Of a stretch of DNA of 64,000 nt, positions 11,188-24,033 are shown in pieces. The DNA is taken from NCBI RefSeq assembly GCF_029867415.1, contig NW_026705330.1, positions 1-64,000 on the forward strand. Direction: 5' to 3'. A program made the position numbers and the translations under genes. How positions within the stretch are numbered: the first letter of the stretch is position 1; the number at the start of each line of letters is the position of its first letter. A model generated the notes under the pieces. That model worked only from the letters and a program-made list of their open reading frames with translations, did no database searches and was not told the origin of the DNA. This DNA is from Vicia villosa (lineage: Eukaryota; Streptophyta; Magnoliopsida; Fabales; Fabaceae).

Positions 11188-11262
11188 GGTTTGGTCCTGC
11201 CAGGGTTTGAACTCACGCCCTCTCTCTCACCAACCAAAACACTTGCCAACTAAGCTGCGCGC
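11188..11262 (-). other. tRNA-like / SINE-head-like segment in LTR
   Basis: On the minus (sense) strand, GCAGCTTAGTTGGC (11257-11244) resembles a pol III A box and GAGTTCAAACC (11214-11204) a B box, with about 30 bases between them as in tRNA genes. No cloverleaf could be completed, so this is a tRNA-derived or SINE-derived remnant or a chance match, not a functional tRNA. Copies lie at about 28590-28665 and 32488-32570; the first of these has lost about 16 bases beside the B box. Confidence 0.4.
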
Positions 11263-12206
11263 GCAGCTTGTAATATACACGCTCATTCAATTATATTTAA
11301 AACTAACATTTGAAATTTCTGAACAGAAAATGGCGCCAAGAACACCATCCCCATTTGATTTTGAAAATTCTTAAAACTGAGTTGTTTGGATCAAGTGAAT
11401 AGCCTATCTTGCTCGATTTTTCACAAGGAACACAATGGTGCCATTTAATTTCATTTATTTTCACTCTAAGGCCATTGATTTTCTGATGAACACGAAGAAC
11501 CCTAATTCTGAGATTGATCATGAAATCGTGTATGTGCAAGATAATTAGCAATTGATTGAGGGTTAATGATCCATGCATATGCAGAAACAAGATGGCAAAG
11601 CAATATTTTATTTATGATGTGTGTATGTATGAGTTTGAAGTTCATAGCACTTACCTTAAAAAACAGCCAAACTGGAGATTGAATTTCGAGCTAGCGGTGT
11701 TACAGATGCTTTGTAATGATCTGGATAGCAACAATGATGATCATGGAACATGTCTGGATGCTTGGAGTGAACTGAATTCATCTGAGCAAAGCCATGGGAG
11801 CCGATCTGCAGTTGCTTGGAGTAAGGATCGAGCTTGATGATTCTGATGTTTTAGGATATATGTGAGTGTTTGGATAGTTCATATGTGACATATATGAGGT
11901 GTTGGAAGTGTTAGTTTGGACAGAATTGAGCTTGAATGGATTTTGGCATGATAAGGCTCATTTTATGTTCATATGGAGGTTGAAGAGTGATTTTGAGATT
12001 TGACGTGTTTTGGGGTATGTGAGTGAATCAAACAACTTCCATATGATGTTTAGGAAGTGTTAGAAGCAACACTTTGCTCAAAAATTGCAAGAGATGGAAA
12101 TTGCAATTCTTCCTCTTTGAAACTCATGAAACTTGCAACTTAAGAAAGAAGAGAGAAAACCTATGATTATGAGGTTTTGGTGTGATTTGAAGAGTGATTT
12201 GAACCT

Positions 12207-12217
12207 CTATTTATAGG
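12207..12217 (-). promoter_or_regulatory. TATA box of Ogre-A 3' LTR
   Basis: CCTATAAATAG on the minus strand, followed by a C/T-rich leader. It sits at the equivalent position in both halves of the duplicated 5' LTR (29598-29608 and 33510-33520) and matches the Ogre-P box. Likely marks the U3/R boundary. Confidence 0.7.
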
Positions 12218-13737
12218 CTAAGGATTATGAATGCAGAGCTTTGCAAGTTGATCAAAGAATGGTGATTTGGCATTTGGAGATAAAATGGAATCTTTCACAT
12301 TAAATGCAAGATGGTTAAAACCTAAACCATGGTTAAAATTGGCTATGCTTCTTATCTCTTTCCCATCTGTCTCAAATCATAAAATGTCTTCCAATTATTG
12401 CATCTATGCATCATTACTTGGATCATAGACCATATGGTTCAAAACTTTGGCAAAATGACTTGAAATTTCAAGTGAAAATGATCACTAAATGCATAATTCA
12501 AAGCCATAGCTATGCTCCACATTTTTTCATGCTCTTGGACATTTTGTAAAGCTCATGTTACACACTTCAAAACCCTAGTTGAAAGTCTTCAAGACCTTTA
12601 AGGAAATGGGTGAAAAAGATCCATGAACTTTGAAGAAAGTGAGATTTTAAGTGAAATTTTCAAAAGATACCAACTTTGAAGCTCCATATCTCTTAAATTG
12701 TTGATCTTTTGGAAAATCATTTTATCTGACAAAGTTGTTTATTAGATCAAAATCTACAACTTTCATGTTGGAAGTTTTTTTCAGTTTGTAGGTGAAATTT
12801 TGAGTTATTCCCTTCCAAAGTTTGGAAAAAATCATTGAAAAACACTTAGAAATTTTTCTAAAAATGAAAGTCAAACTTTTGACTTTTTGATTCTTGGTTG
12901 ATTTTCTTGATTTTTCTTGATCAAATGACTTCATATATCATATATTGATGATTCAAAAGTCAATGGTGATCTTGTACAGTTGACTTTTTTAGACGAATCG
13001 CGTTTCTGGAGATTTCAAATGAACCAGGCTATCCTCACATTGAATTATTAGAGGACCTTGAGCCATTGTTTAAGTTGTGGCACCATGTTCTGATTAAAAA
13101 GTCAGTGGTTCAGGTGAATTAGGTCAAAAACCCTAATTGTCGACCTGATGAGATTGATGACTATGGATCTTGAATTGAGATGTAATTTCCATTGGATATT
13201 GTCATAGGGATTATTTGAAGATGATTGAAATCTTTGAGTGATCCCCTGGAGCTTTTTAGGGTTTCCCAAATGTGATCCCTGATTTCAGTCCCTGATAGTT
13301 CAAAACCCTAATCTGATGATTTGAAATTTCACTATTGATCAATCCTGGTGTAGGAGATGTCCTGAGCCAATGGATTAGGTCAAAATGATGTACTTGGGGT
13401 CTTGAGGTCATGTCCCAGGTCATTAGGTCAAATCCTGAGTAAAAATTAGGAGTATGCTATCTTTAGTCAAAACCCTAATCTGATCGATTCAGAGCCTTTG
13501 AGCTTGTTGAAATGGATTTTTGAGGACCAAATGTTGATTGTTGATGAAGATAGTTCCTTTGAGATGAAGGGAGAACAAAACCCTAATTGGTTGTTACTTG
13601 TACCGATGAGTGATTTCTTGATTAAACCTTGCTGAGCACAAGTAGCAAACACAAGCTATGCAATTTGTTAGAGATGCAAATGATGCATATGCAGATGATA
13701 TGAGATGGTATCTTAGGTCAAAAATTGGGGTATGATA

Positions 13738-13753
13738 GATGCCCCTATTTAAG
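13738..13753 (-). other. Polypurine tract of Ogre-A
   Basis: Minus-strand CTTAAATAGGGGCATC abuts the 3' LTR. The same sequence borders the LTRs of Ogre-B (35189-35204) and Ogre-P (56739-56754). This is the expected plus-strand primer site. Confidence 0.8.
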
Positions 13754-15600
13754 TTTCTTCAACTTGAGACATGAAGATTGAAAATCTTCGTTTTGATAGG
13801 GTGGAAGAGACTTAAACATCAGAAGACGCAAATTTTGGACCTAAGATACCAAAATTGCGAATGATGCAAGGATATCTCTACCAAGGGGATATCAAGAACT
13901 GACTCCATTGGGGAAAAGAGATCGGGAAGGATGTCTCAATCCGTTTTAGAAAGAGAATCCGTTTTTCTCTTCGGGAAAGCAAGTGTATGCTTCACCGGGG
14001 AATGATAGCTTTGTAAGAAAAGCTTACCTATCGACATTATCGACTATCAGCATGGGGATAGACTTGTTTAATAATGCGAAGGTGAAAGGTATGAAACTAT
14101 ATTACCGACTATCAGCATGGTGATAGACTTGACATGGTAAAAAGAGTTTCAAAGGTTCGGTTAATATTACCGACTATCAGCATGGTGATAGACCTGTTAA
14201 ATAATATAACCAGAACGAAAGGTTACCGACTACCAGCCTCGTGATAGCGGTTCTGAAGACAAAATCAATTATCAGCCGAGTGATAAAATGATCCTGGAGA
14301 CTTTGCTAGGGAAATTACTGGTTATTCAGCCTTGTGAATAGTAATAAGGCCCTGATTGTCACGTGGTCTTCATGATTGATTTCCTAGAGAGGAAAAGTCT
14401 TTTGGAAGAGACATAAACTGCTCAGATGATGAGGCTATTGTTTATGGTTCAACTTTTCTTGACTCTATTTGAGGAATCGGAATTTGAATCTCTGGTAAAG
14501 ACAGGGTTCTATCCATGAATGAATTGGAAAGAAACGGTCAAACAAGACTTTGTACCCTTGAGGAATGAACTCAACGGGATTTTCTCTTTCGTTTTGAGAG
14601 GAGAAGACTGAAGCAACCTTCTTCCACGAGGAATGATCTCAGTGGGGAACTGGAGAAAGAAAATCTTCTTTTTGCTTATGGGTGACAACCTACTGGAGAG
14701 ATGACATGCCCATACCTGTTTCTTTTTTCTTCTTTTTTTTCTTCTTTCTTCTTTCTTTTCTTTTTTGGGATAGATATATCCTGAACAAATGATTTCGAAG
14801 CAAACATTGAAAAATGCAAGAATGCATAAATGATGCAAATATGTATGAATGATGAATGTCATGAATGTAGCATGCATACTGACGAAATTGACGGACAAAG
14901 AAGTGTATACTGGAGACGGACCGACGTTGCAATACAACCAGATACTTGGCAAATGTTCTTCAACACGGTGCAGATAATACAGTTGATGAATGGTGTTGCG
15001 TGCTTTAAACTTCTTTGAGGAAGATAAGCATCTTTTCTTATTGAGATGGAAGAACTTCTTCACTAGAGATAGAAAATCTTCGTCACTGGGGATAAAAGAC
15101 CTTCTTCACTGGGGGATAGAAAAGCTTTTCCTATCATAATCTTTGATTCATCCTATGGAGATAGTTGTTGATGTTCCTTCGGTTGTTCACCACTCAAAGG
15201 AAAGTTTCGCTTTTATTTTGAAAAAGAAAAGTAAATTCATTTAAAACTTTTTTTCTCTTTTTTTTTTCAAAAGTGAATAACACAATTAAAGCGTCATTTT
15301 GCAAGCTAGAAGAAATCAAGAATTGCAAACAAATGGGCACCAGGCTCAAATTTATTTTTAATAGGATGGTAACCAGCTAAAGGCGTGATTTCATAGAGTA
15401 TTTACAAAAGTTGGAAATGGTAATTATGCGGAAAAGGCTACATTGAAAGCAATAACCACTATTCCCCCTAACAACTTTGAGTTCCAACTGTGCTTGTCGC
15501 TTCAGGTTGGCGATGATTTGATCGAAGATCCTTTGATGAAAAAGACTCTTCAGGTGACGAAGTATGGACTGATGCAGTTACTTTGTCATAAATCCTTAAT
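13754..15600 (-). other. Ogre-A 3' non-coding region with hairpin repeats
   Basis: No credible gene. Between about 14030 and 14345 six units share an AGC..GGT-type core with self-complementary flanks: CTATC/GATAG (about 14043, 14106, 14171), a degenerate CTACC..GATAG (14229), TTATCA/TGATAA (14268) and TATTCA/TGAATA (14321). A CTT-rich stretch at 14720-14765 creates a Lys/Arg-rich minus-strand ORF that I regard as spurious. Confidence 0.7.
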
Positions 15601-15607
15601 TTTTGCC

Positions 15608-15753
15608 TAGATTGCCCTTTCAGGTTTTCAATCTACCAGGATGAATTTTTTCTGTTTATTGTCTCTAATTTTTGCCTGGACCGCCCTTTCGGGTTTTCAG
15701 TCCACCGAGACGCTCATTTTTGCCTAAGTCGCCCTTTGCGGGTTTTCAACTTA
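15608..15753 (-). repeat. Three-copy conserved hairpin after integrase stop (Ogre-A)
   Basis: Three units on the minus strand (15753-15725, 15704-15677, 15635-15608) have a 5 bp outer stem, a short TGAAAA internal loop, an inner CCC/GGG-type stem closed by GAAA (GCAAA in the first), then two bases and the partner arm. Outer stems are TAAGT/ACTTA, TGGAC/GTCCA and TAGAT/ATCTA: different sequences, all fully complementary. The same structure follows integrase in Ogre-P. Confidence 0.85.
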
Positions 15754-15773
15754 CCGAGCTATTTTTTTCTTTT

Positions 15774-18700
15774 TTAGACAAAGTATTTCTTGACTGCATC
15801 AGCATTCACAGGATGTGGGAGTTCATCACCATCCATGGTTCCAAGAGTCGTGGCGCCGCCAGAAAATGTTCTTTTGACAACATACGGGCCTTCGTAATTA
15901 GGAGACCATTTGCCCTTAGAATCTAGTTGAAAAGACAAGATCTTTTTAAGCACGAGGTCGCCTTCTTGAAATTCACGAGGTCGAACCTTTTTGTTGAAGG
16001 CTTGTTTCATCCTTGCTTGGTATAGCTGTCCATGGCATAGAGCAGTCATACGTTTATCTTCGATTAAGTTCAACTGATCGTATCTGCTTTGACACCATTC
16101 AGCCTCTGATAGCTTAGTCTCCATGAGGACTCTCATTGATGGTATTTCAACCTCTACGGGGAGTACAGCTTCCATGCCGTATACTAGAGAAAAAGGGGTT
16201 GCCCCTGTTGAAGTACGCACTGAAGTACGGTACCCATGTAAAGCAAATGGCAGCATTTCATGCCAGTCTTTGTAAGTGACGACCATTTTCTGGACGATCT
16301 TCTTAATGTTCTTGTTGGCAGCTTCAACGGCGCCGTTCATTTTTGGTCTGTAAGGAGAAGAGTTATGATGCTCAATCTTGAATTCCTCACATAATTCTTT
16401 CATCATTTTGTTGTTCAAGTTCGAACCATTGTCAGTAATGATCTTGCTGGGAACACCATATCGGCAAATGATGTTATTCTTGATAAACCTCACAACCACT
16501 TGTCTTGTAACATTGCCGTAAGATGCTGCTTCGACCCATTTGGTGAAGTAATAAATTGCCACTAAGATGAAACGATGACCGTTTGAAGCTTTTGGTTCGA
16601 TCATCCCAATCATGTCGATACCCCACATGGAAAAAGGCCATGGAAATGAGAGAACGTTGAGTAGAGTCGGTGGCAGATGGATCTTATCTGCGTAGATCTG
16701 GCACTTGTGACATTTCTTCACGTGTTTACAACAATCAGATTCCATTGTCAACCAATAGTATCCTGCTCTTAAGATCTTTTTGGACATTGCATGCCCATTT
16801 GAATGAGTTCCAAAGGACCCTTCATGCACTTCATGCATTAACATGTCTGCTTCGTGTCTATCCACGCATCTGAGCAAAACCATGTCGAAGTTTCTTTTGT
16901 ATAGCACATCTCCATTCAGGAAGAAACTGCCAGAAAGCCTCCCTAGAGTTTTCTTATCTTTGTTTGATGCCCCAAGTGGGTACTCTTGAGTTTGAAGGAA
17001 GCGTTTGATGTCGTGAAACCACGGTTTATCATCGATGACTGCTTCGGTTGCAAACACATAGGCGGGCCTTTCAAGGCGCATAATTCTGACTTTAGGCATA
17101 TCATTCCAATGATTGACTTTGAACATGGAAGACAGAGTAGCCAAGGCGTCTGCCATTCGATTTTGATCTCGAGGTATATGATGCAATTCAACCTTGTTGA
17201 AGAAAGTCAACAGACGTCTTGCATAATCTCTGTAAGGAATCAAGCCAGGGTGGTAAGTTTCCCACTTGTCTTTGATTTGGTTGATCACGAGGGCTGAATC
17301 TCCATATATGTCGAGGATCTTGATCCTTAAGTCAATGGCTTCTTCGAGACCCATGATACAAGCTTCATATTCTGCGATGTTGTTGGTACAATCAAATAGC
17401 AATCTGGCAGAGAACGGGATATGAGTACCCTTGGGAGTGATGATGATTGCCCCAATTCCATTGCCAAAAGCGTTTACTGCTCCATCAAAAATTAGGCCCC
17501 ATCTTGATCCAGGATCAGGACCTTCTTCAGGTAATGGTTCGTCACAATCTTTCAACTTCAAGTACATGACATCCTCGTCAGGAAAGTCAAACTTGAGAGA
17601 TTGATATTCATTAATTGGTTGATGCGCCAAGTGATCGGCGAGAATGCTTCCTTTGACCGCTTTTTGAGCACGATACTCAATGTCATACTCAGATAACAAC
17701 ATTTGCCATCGGGCAATCCTTCCTGTTAAGGCAGGCTTTTCAAAGACGTACTTGATCGGATCCATTTTGGAGATTAACCAAGTAGTATTGTTGATCAAGT
17801 ATTGGCGGAGACGTTTTGAAGCCCAAGCCAAAGCACAACATGTTTTTTCGAGCATGGAGTAACGAGACTCACAATCTGTGAATTTCTTACTCAGGTAATA
17901 GATGGCATGCTCCTTCTTACCGGTTTCATCTTGCTGTCCAAGCATACAACCCATGGATTCTTCCAACACGGTAAGATACATGATTAATGGTCTTCCTTCA
18001 ACTTGAGGAATCAATATTGGTGGTTCTAACAGGTATTCCTTGATACTGTCGAACGCTTTCTGGCAATCTTCAGTCCATACAACCCCTTGATCTTTACGGA
18101 GAAGCTTGAAAATTGGCCCACAAGTAGCAGCCATTTGAGAGATGAATCTGGAGATATAGTTCAATCGTCCGAGAAATCCTCTTACTTGCTTTTAAGTTTT
18201 TGGTGCAGGCATCTCTTGAATAGCTCTGACTTTGTCGGGATCTACTTCAATACCTCTTTGACTGACAATGAAACCCAAGAGCTTTCCAGATCTAACCCCA
18301 AAAGTACATTTGTTAGGATTCAAGCGAAGCTGATATTTCCTTAGTCGTTGAAACAACTTCAAAAGGTATTCAATATGTTCTTCTTCTGTGCTGGACTTGG
18401 CTATCATGTCGTCCACATAAACTTCAATTTCTTTATGCATCATGTCATGAAAGAGAGTAGTCATCGCCCTTTGGTAAGTTGCGCCTGCATTCTTTAATCC
18501 AAATGGCATCACTTTGTAGCAAAATGTACCCCATGGGGTGATGAAAGATGTCTTCTCCATGTCTTCAGGAGCCATCTTGATCTGATTATAACCGGAGAAC
18601 CCGTCCATGAAGGAAAAGACGTTGAACTTAGCGGTGTTATCAACCAGCATGTCGATATGTGGTAATGGAAAGTCATCTTTTGGACTGGCTTTGTTCAAGT

Positions 18701-19239
18701 CACGGTAGTCAACACACATTCTGACTTTACCATCTTTCTTCAGAACTGGCACAATGTTGGCCAACCATTGAGGATACTCTGAGGTGACTAGAAAACCTGC
18801 GTCGAGCTGTTTTTGAACTTCCACTTTAATCTTGTTAGCCATATCAGGGTGAGTCCTTCGCAATTTCTGCTTAACCGGCGGACATTCTGGCTTCAATGGC
18901 AAGTAATGCTGAACAATATTGGTATCCAACCCAGGCATGTCTTGGTAGGACCAAGCAAATACGTCAACATATTCTTTGAGAAGATCTGTCAACTTACTCT
19001 TGATATTAGCATCAAGCAGCGATCCAATGGTCACTTCTTTTTTGTCTTCTTCAGAACCCAAGTTGATCTTTTCTAAAGGCTCTTTGTGGGGCAGAATGGC
19101 TCTTTCCTCGTGCTTAAGTAATCGAGAGATCTCGTCCGGGATCTCCTCTTCTTCCTCTTCTTCGGCTTCGAACACAGGAAACTCAAAGTTGGGAGAGGGC
19201 ATAGGGTTATTGCATTCAATTGGTTTATTAATAGTTAAT
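15774..19239 (-). pseudogene. pol: Ogre-A pol: RT, RNase H (two), integrase; one nonsense codon
   Basis: Second exon of the polyprotein, starting at the splice acceptor. RT shows FMDGFSGYNQI and the YVDD catalytic box. The original RNase H follows RT but lacks the expected acidic residues at its start (IMYLTVLE). A second, archaeal-like RNase H has FDG, AEYEA, YGDSA and a final D in MADALA. Integrase has the H..H..CX2C zinc domain, WGIDMIG, the ITDNGS Asp and the Glu in NGAVEAANK, then a GPY-type tail (NYEGPYVVKR). One in-frame TAA (18194-18192) separates RT from the rest, apparently GAA to TAA by comparison with Ogre-P. In the integrase core the conserved AIDYF block reads AIYYF. Otherwise the frame is open over about 1150 codons, so decay is recent. 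Confidence 0.95.
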
Positions 19240-19587
19240 CTGCACATATGATTTATGCTTATTTCAGAAAAAACTGTGAATGCAATAGTGTATGCAGATC
19301 ATTGAAAAAGTTTTTTTTTTTGGTTTTTTAGGATTACCATTTCCAGAAAAAAGAAAAAATAAAACATATAATGTAGGGAATTCAAAATGACACTTTATTT
19401 ATGATTCATTTTTGAAACAAAGCCCTAAACACAAACTCATTTGTCTTGGGCAGGACAAAGAGGGAAACTTTTAAAACAAAGCCCTATACACAAAGTTATT
19501 TGGGCAAAACATTTAAAAGCAAAGCCCTATAAAACATCTCTCTGCTATGGGCAAGGCAGGAGGTCAAAATAACAGCGGGGTGATTAC
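19240..19587 (-). other. Ogre-A intron between gag-pro and pol (348 bp)
   Basis: Donor AA|GTAATC at 19588/19587 lies inside the last Lys codon and the TAA stop of gag-pro. The acceptor is TGTGCAG ending at 19240. Splicing removes the stop, rebuilds a Lys codon (AA+A) and continues in the RT frame. The same sites and phase occur in Ogre-P. A spliced intron at this position is known for Ogre elements; use of these exact sites is inferred from sequence. Confidence 0.85.
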
Positions 19588-22500
19588 TTTGAGCGGCGAA
19601 CAACATTCGGAACGTCGACAGCTTTCCAGTAGCAACGAACTCCTCTGTGTATTATGTATTCAGGAAAATTCCCCTCAGAATTATCTTCAGTATTGACATT
19701 GACCGCTGGTCGAGCAGGATTTGAAGGTTCTGGTTTGTCAACCTTGTTCTTTGAAGAGTTGAAACGGTCTTCTTCTACTTCTTGAAGAGCATAAGATGAG
19801 TCACAATCTTCAGAATTTTCAGGATGTATTTCCCAGTCTTCAGGATGAAGAGACTCATTGTCAGAGACACTTTCCGAGTCAACTGCGGGGCCATCTTCCC
19901 CTTCATCTTCAAAAATGGCATTTATGTGATAATAACCATCTTCAGGATTATAAATCTTGGTAGATGCGTTGAAGCCGAAATCTTCAGTAATTTCAGGCTG
20001 CTGAGAAAATTGACAGGGCTGATAAGCCTCTTCTGGTTGACTATTATATTCAAAGGAATCTCCCCATCCAGTTGGTTGGATATCTTCAATCGCAATCTTT
20101 GAACTTTCAGGTGCAGTATATTTCATCATATAATCATATTTGCCACTTGGTTATCCCAAGGTGTCCCAGATCTCTGCAGGAACAGGCTCAGTTTCTTTGC
20201 CTTTGGATTTCTCTGAAGGAGGATATGGTTCTTCCTGAGATATGTATCCCGAGTCATTGAGATAACATTTCCATTCTTCTTCAGTATCGGAGAGACCTTC
20301 TTCGATGCATTCTTCGATAAGGACATTGACCTCTTGAGGAATTGGGTTAAGGAATCCTCCACTAATGAATGTTTCTTTGATCGGACGAAGGGTTTCATCC
20401 TTCTTGGTGCAGTTTGAGAATGTTGGTGAACATCCGAGACCTGCTCTAGTTTCATTCTTGGTCGGGATCACAACTTGCCCCCAGCCAGTGGTAGTTCCAT
20501 CTTTCACTACTTTTACTGCCTCTTTGTAAGAAGAGATTGACGCTTTCTATATGGAAGATTCGTCTTCTAAAGAGAGACCTTGGAACTGAGTTCCTTCCAC
20601 ATCATCAGCACCAATGAAAGAGAAATTGGATAAATGACTCACCATTAAGGCTTGTTCTCCACTTATCGTTACCAATTTTCCATTTGTTACAAATTTTAAC
20701 TTTTGATGGAGCGTAGAAGTTACTGCCCCTGCTTCGTGGATCCATGGTCGTCCTAACAGACAGCTATAAGCAGCTTGAATATCCATGACCTGGAAGGTGA
20801 TTTGAAATGTATGTGGACCAATTGTCATGGGAAGGTTGACTTCGCCGATAACAGATTTTCGCGATCCATCAAATGCTTTGACAACTACACCATTGAACTT
20901 CATAGGCATTCCTTGGTAAGACAAGCGAGCAAGAGTCGTCTTTGGCATCACATTCAAGGAAGATCCGGTGTCTACCAACACATTGGACAAAGAGTCTGAC
21001 TGACAGTTCATAGAAATGTGCAAAGCAAGATTGTGATTTCTGCCCTCCTCGGGGAGTTCTTCATCACAGAAGCTTAAATTGTTGCAAGCTGTTATGTTGG
21101 CTATTATCCCATCAAAGTGGTCAACAGTCACATCATGATCTACAAAAGCTTGATCTAAGACTCTCATCAGGGCTTCCCTGTGGGCTTCTGAGTTCAAAAG
21201 CAATGAAAGTATTGAGATCATTGAAGGAGTCTGCATAAGCTGATCCACAATCTTGTATTCACTTCTTTTGATAAGCTTCAAAATTTCATCAAAGTCAGGA
21301 TTGACATTGGTTCCACTGGATTGGCCAACATCAGTGTTTGTATTACTGATAGGAGTTTCCTCACGATTCCCTATCGGTGTATCAACAGGATTTTGCCTGG
21401 TTCCAGGAGCAACAGGCTGCTTTAGAGGTAGTGGAGTATACACGCGTCCACTTCTTGTTACTCGACTCACATCGGCAATATTCACGACAGATGAAAGAGT
21501 AGGTAAAGGAACTTCTTGTCCATTCTTTATCATTGTTGCATTGTAGTTGTAGGGAACTGCCTTGTCAGAGTCATAAGGAACAGGTCCAGGTAGACAAATG
21601 ATCAGAGGAGCAACAGGGATCTTTGGTTTGTTGTAGGTGACTTCTATGCGCTCGGGCATGTTGAAATGAGGAATGATGACGTTAACTTTAGGCATTTCCG
21701 AGTTGATATCTGAGACTAAAAGCTCATGCGGATAACATCCTATCATGTTAACTTCATCTTCATTCCTATTTCTGTAGATCTGAATAGTACCATTATCTAG
21801 CAAGACTTGAAGATCTCTTATCACAATCGAACATCCATGAGGATCTACACAACATATGCTACAGGAACCGTAGTGATGCTGGCAAAAATTCTGCCCTTGA
21901 CAGAGAGTAGCGTGCATTTGTACCAAATCTGCTCTTGAGAAGTTGATATTATAGACTCGATATGGACCAGGACATCCATACACCATGTTTACAACATGCC
22001 CTCCATGATTGGGCAGCGGATTTGCTTGCACATTTGGATTCAAATTTCTGAAAGAGAGGAGATTAGACCTAACCAACCTCTGAACTTCATATTTCAAAGC
22101 TATGCAATGCTCAAGATCATGGCCAGGTGCTCCTTGATGATAAGGGCATGAGACCTCAGCTTTGTACCACCATGGGAGTTTCTCAGGTACTGGTGGTGGT
22201 GCTTTAGTTTGAACAAGACCTCTTTCAATCAGAGCAGGGTACAACTCTGTGTAGGTCATTGGAATCGGATCAAACTATGGAGCTCTTTGTACACGATTCT
22301 GATTGTTGTTGAACTGCTGAGCCTGTTGTCGAGGCTGTTGTTGTTGAAACTGCGGGGTAAATCCCGGATTTGGTGTTGTGTTAACGACTGGCGCGATAGC
22401 AGAAATCTGTTGTTGACGATTGACGTTTCCTCTTGGCTTTTCTTGGGATACCATGTCAACACTTTGTTCTTTCTTCTTTTGGAACCCACTTCCGAACTTT

Positions 22501-23689
22501 TTGGTTCCGCTTGAAGATCCACCTTCTTTAGTTAGACGTCCGGTTCGGACTTCTTCTTCTAGACGCATTCCCATGTTTACCATTTCGGTGAAATAACTTG
22601 GAGCACTAGCAATCATGCGTTCATAATAAAACGGGCCAAGAGTATTCAAGAAGATCTTTGTCATCTCTTTCTCTTTTAACGGTGGATTAATCTGAGCAAC
22701 AGTTTCTCTCCATCGTTGGGCATATTCTTTGAAAGCTTCATGATCTTTCTGAGCCATGGATCGTAGCTGATCTCTTTCTGGAGCCATATCCGAGTTGTAT
22801 TTGTATTGTCGGACAAAGGCCTCACCTAGGTCGTTGAAAGTTCGAATGTTAGTGCTATCCAATCCTGTGTACCACTTTAGTGCGGCACCAGTCAAACTGT
22901 CTTGAAAGTAATGGATAAGCAACTGATGATTATCTGCATAAGTAGACATCTTCCGGGCATACATCACGAGATGGCTTTGTGGACAAGAATTACCTTTGTA
23001 CTTCTCAAAGTCAGGGACCTTGAATTTAGCTGGTATTTGTACACTGGGAACCAAACATAGTTCCTGGGCAATCTTTCCAAACAAATCTTTGCCACGAATA
23101 GCTTTGACTTCCAGCTGAATCTTGTTGAACTGTTCTTGGAGATCTTCCACAAGATTACGCTGATTTGTGCTATCACCTTGATCATGATAAATCTCATTGC
23201 CATCATAAGGAACAGTGTGAACCGTAGGGGTTGGAACTGTCATAGTGGGTTGAGAGAGTGCCATAGTGATTTGGGAAATAGTTACCCCTGAATGTGGAAT
23301 AAACGCCGAACCTTGCGTAGCAGGCGCTTCAGTTGTGGTTGTTTGAACCCAGAGAAATTATGGCGGAAACCTGCCCCAAAGCTGAAAGGCGTGCCCCAAC
23401 CTTCTAGCATAGAGAAAGATAGAATGCTGAATGCAACTGTAGAAACTGGAGTAGTGACTTCAGATGTTACCGTTGCTTGACTGTTGGGTGGCGGCTGCTG
23501 ATTCTGTGCGGCCATTAGGGAGTCAACCAGAGTAGTGAGACTTTCCAATTTTTCCTGAAGGGTGGTCACTGTACCACGGAGCTCAATATTCTCTTGTTCA
23601 GAGTGTTCCATTACTCTTCTTCTGCTTGAACGAGTATTGTATCTGTGATCTGATTGCGAGCGCGGTCGAGAAACTTTGAGACGCGACAA
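19588..23689 (-). pseudogene. gag-pro: Ogre-A gag-pro, three stops and one frameshift
   Basis: Starts at ATG 23689 (MSRLKVSRP), with an N-terminal coiled coil rich in Glu/Leu. A frame change lies between about 23480 and 23264. The capsid region follows (DFEKYKGNSCPQSH, YFQDSLTGAALKWY, FKEYAQRWRE). The zinc-knuckle-like motif is CPYHQGAPGHDLEHC, spacing CX2HX5HX4C rather than the usual CCHC. Protease has the VDTGSSLNVMP active site. An acidic C-terminal tail precedes the intron. In-frame stops are TAG 22277-22275, TAG 20549-20547 and TAA 20153-20151, all explicable as C-to-T changes of Gln codons. Apart from these the frame is continuous to the donor site. Gag builds the particle; the protease processes the polyprotein. 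Confidence 0.93.
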
Positions 23690-24033
23690 CTTGACGATCT
23701 AATGGAGAAAGATCCAAAAGATGAGACTCTATACAACAGACTCGATATGCAGAATGATGTATGCAAAAAGAAGTTTATGATTTTTCCAAACATTTTAAGA
23801 TTATTTTCTTGCAAACATTTGAACACAAACTGTTCTTTTATTTATTTATTTTTTTATTGCAATAATGGGAAATGTTACAACATTGGAGCGCAGCTCCTTA
23901 CAGAAGCAAATGATAAATAAAAAACTAAACAAATCCTAAACATCCTCATCGGACGAAGAACCAAATGCGTTATGCAGCTTGAGCTTCATGATTTCTTTCC
24001 CATAATAAGCTTTCAACTCGGCCTTTTCGGTCC
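23690..24033 (-). other. Spacer between ORF1 and gag in Ogre-A
   Basis: AT-rich, about 340 bases, with no conserved frame. It would act as the leader of gag, whose start would need re-initiation, internal entry or a separate transcript because ORF1 lies upstream. Confidence 0.5.

Larger units (their letters stand above)
8726..13737 (-). repeat. Ogre-A 3' LTR (5012 bp)
   Basis: It is a direct repeat of the sequence starting at 26279. The outer end on the plus strand is TGTCGCGGGG. The inner end is TATGATA instead of the expected TATGACA, so one terminal dinucleotide is TA, a C-to-T change on the plus strand in a CAG context. It contains a hairpin minisatellite (9405-9612), an 80-90 bp tandem repeat (9742-9945), a (TA)n run (about 10145), a 73 bp tandem duplication (10237-10382), a tRNA-like segment (11188-11262) and a TATA box. 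Short ORFs in it also occur in the other LTR copies because the whole LTR is duplicated; none resembles a known protein. Confidence 0.92.

Noticed and set aside
11188..11262. A functional tRNA gene
   Set aside because: Only box-like motifs; no complete cloverleaf or acceptor stem could be paired.
11556..11837. 93-codon plus-strand ORF found three times (also 28947-29228, 32859-33140)
   Set aside because: Recurs only because the LTR is repeated and duplicated; antisense to the element, with amino acid changes following ordinary substitutions and no known domain.
14509..15063. 184-codon minus-strand ORF in the Ogre-A 3' region
   Set aside because: Its Lys/Arg-rich middle comes from a CTT microsatellite, it overlaps non-coding hairpin surroundings and no counterpart exists in Ogre-P.
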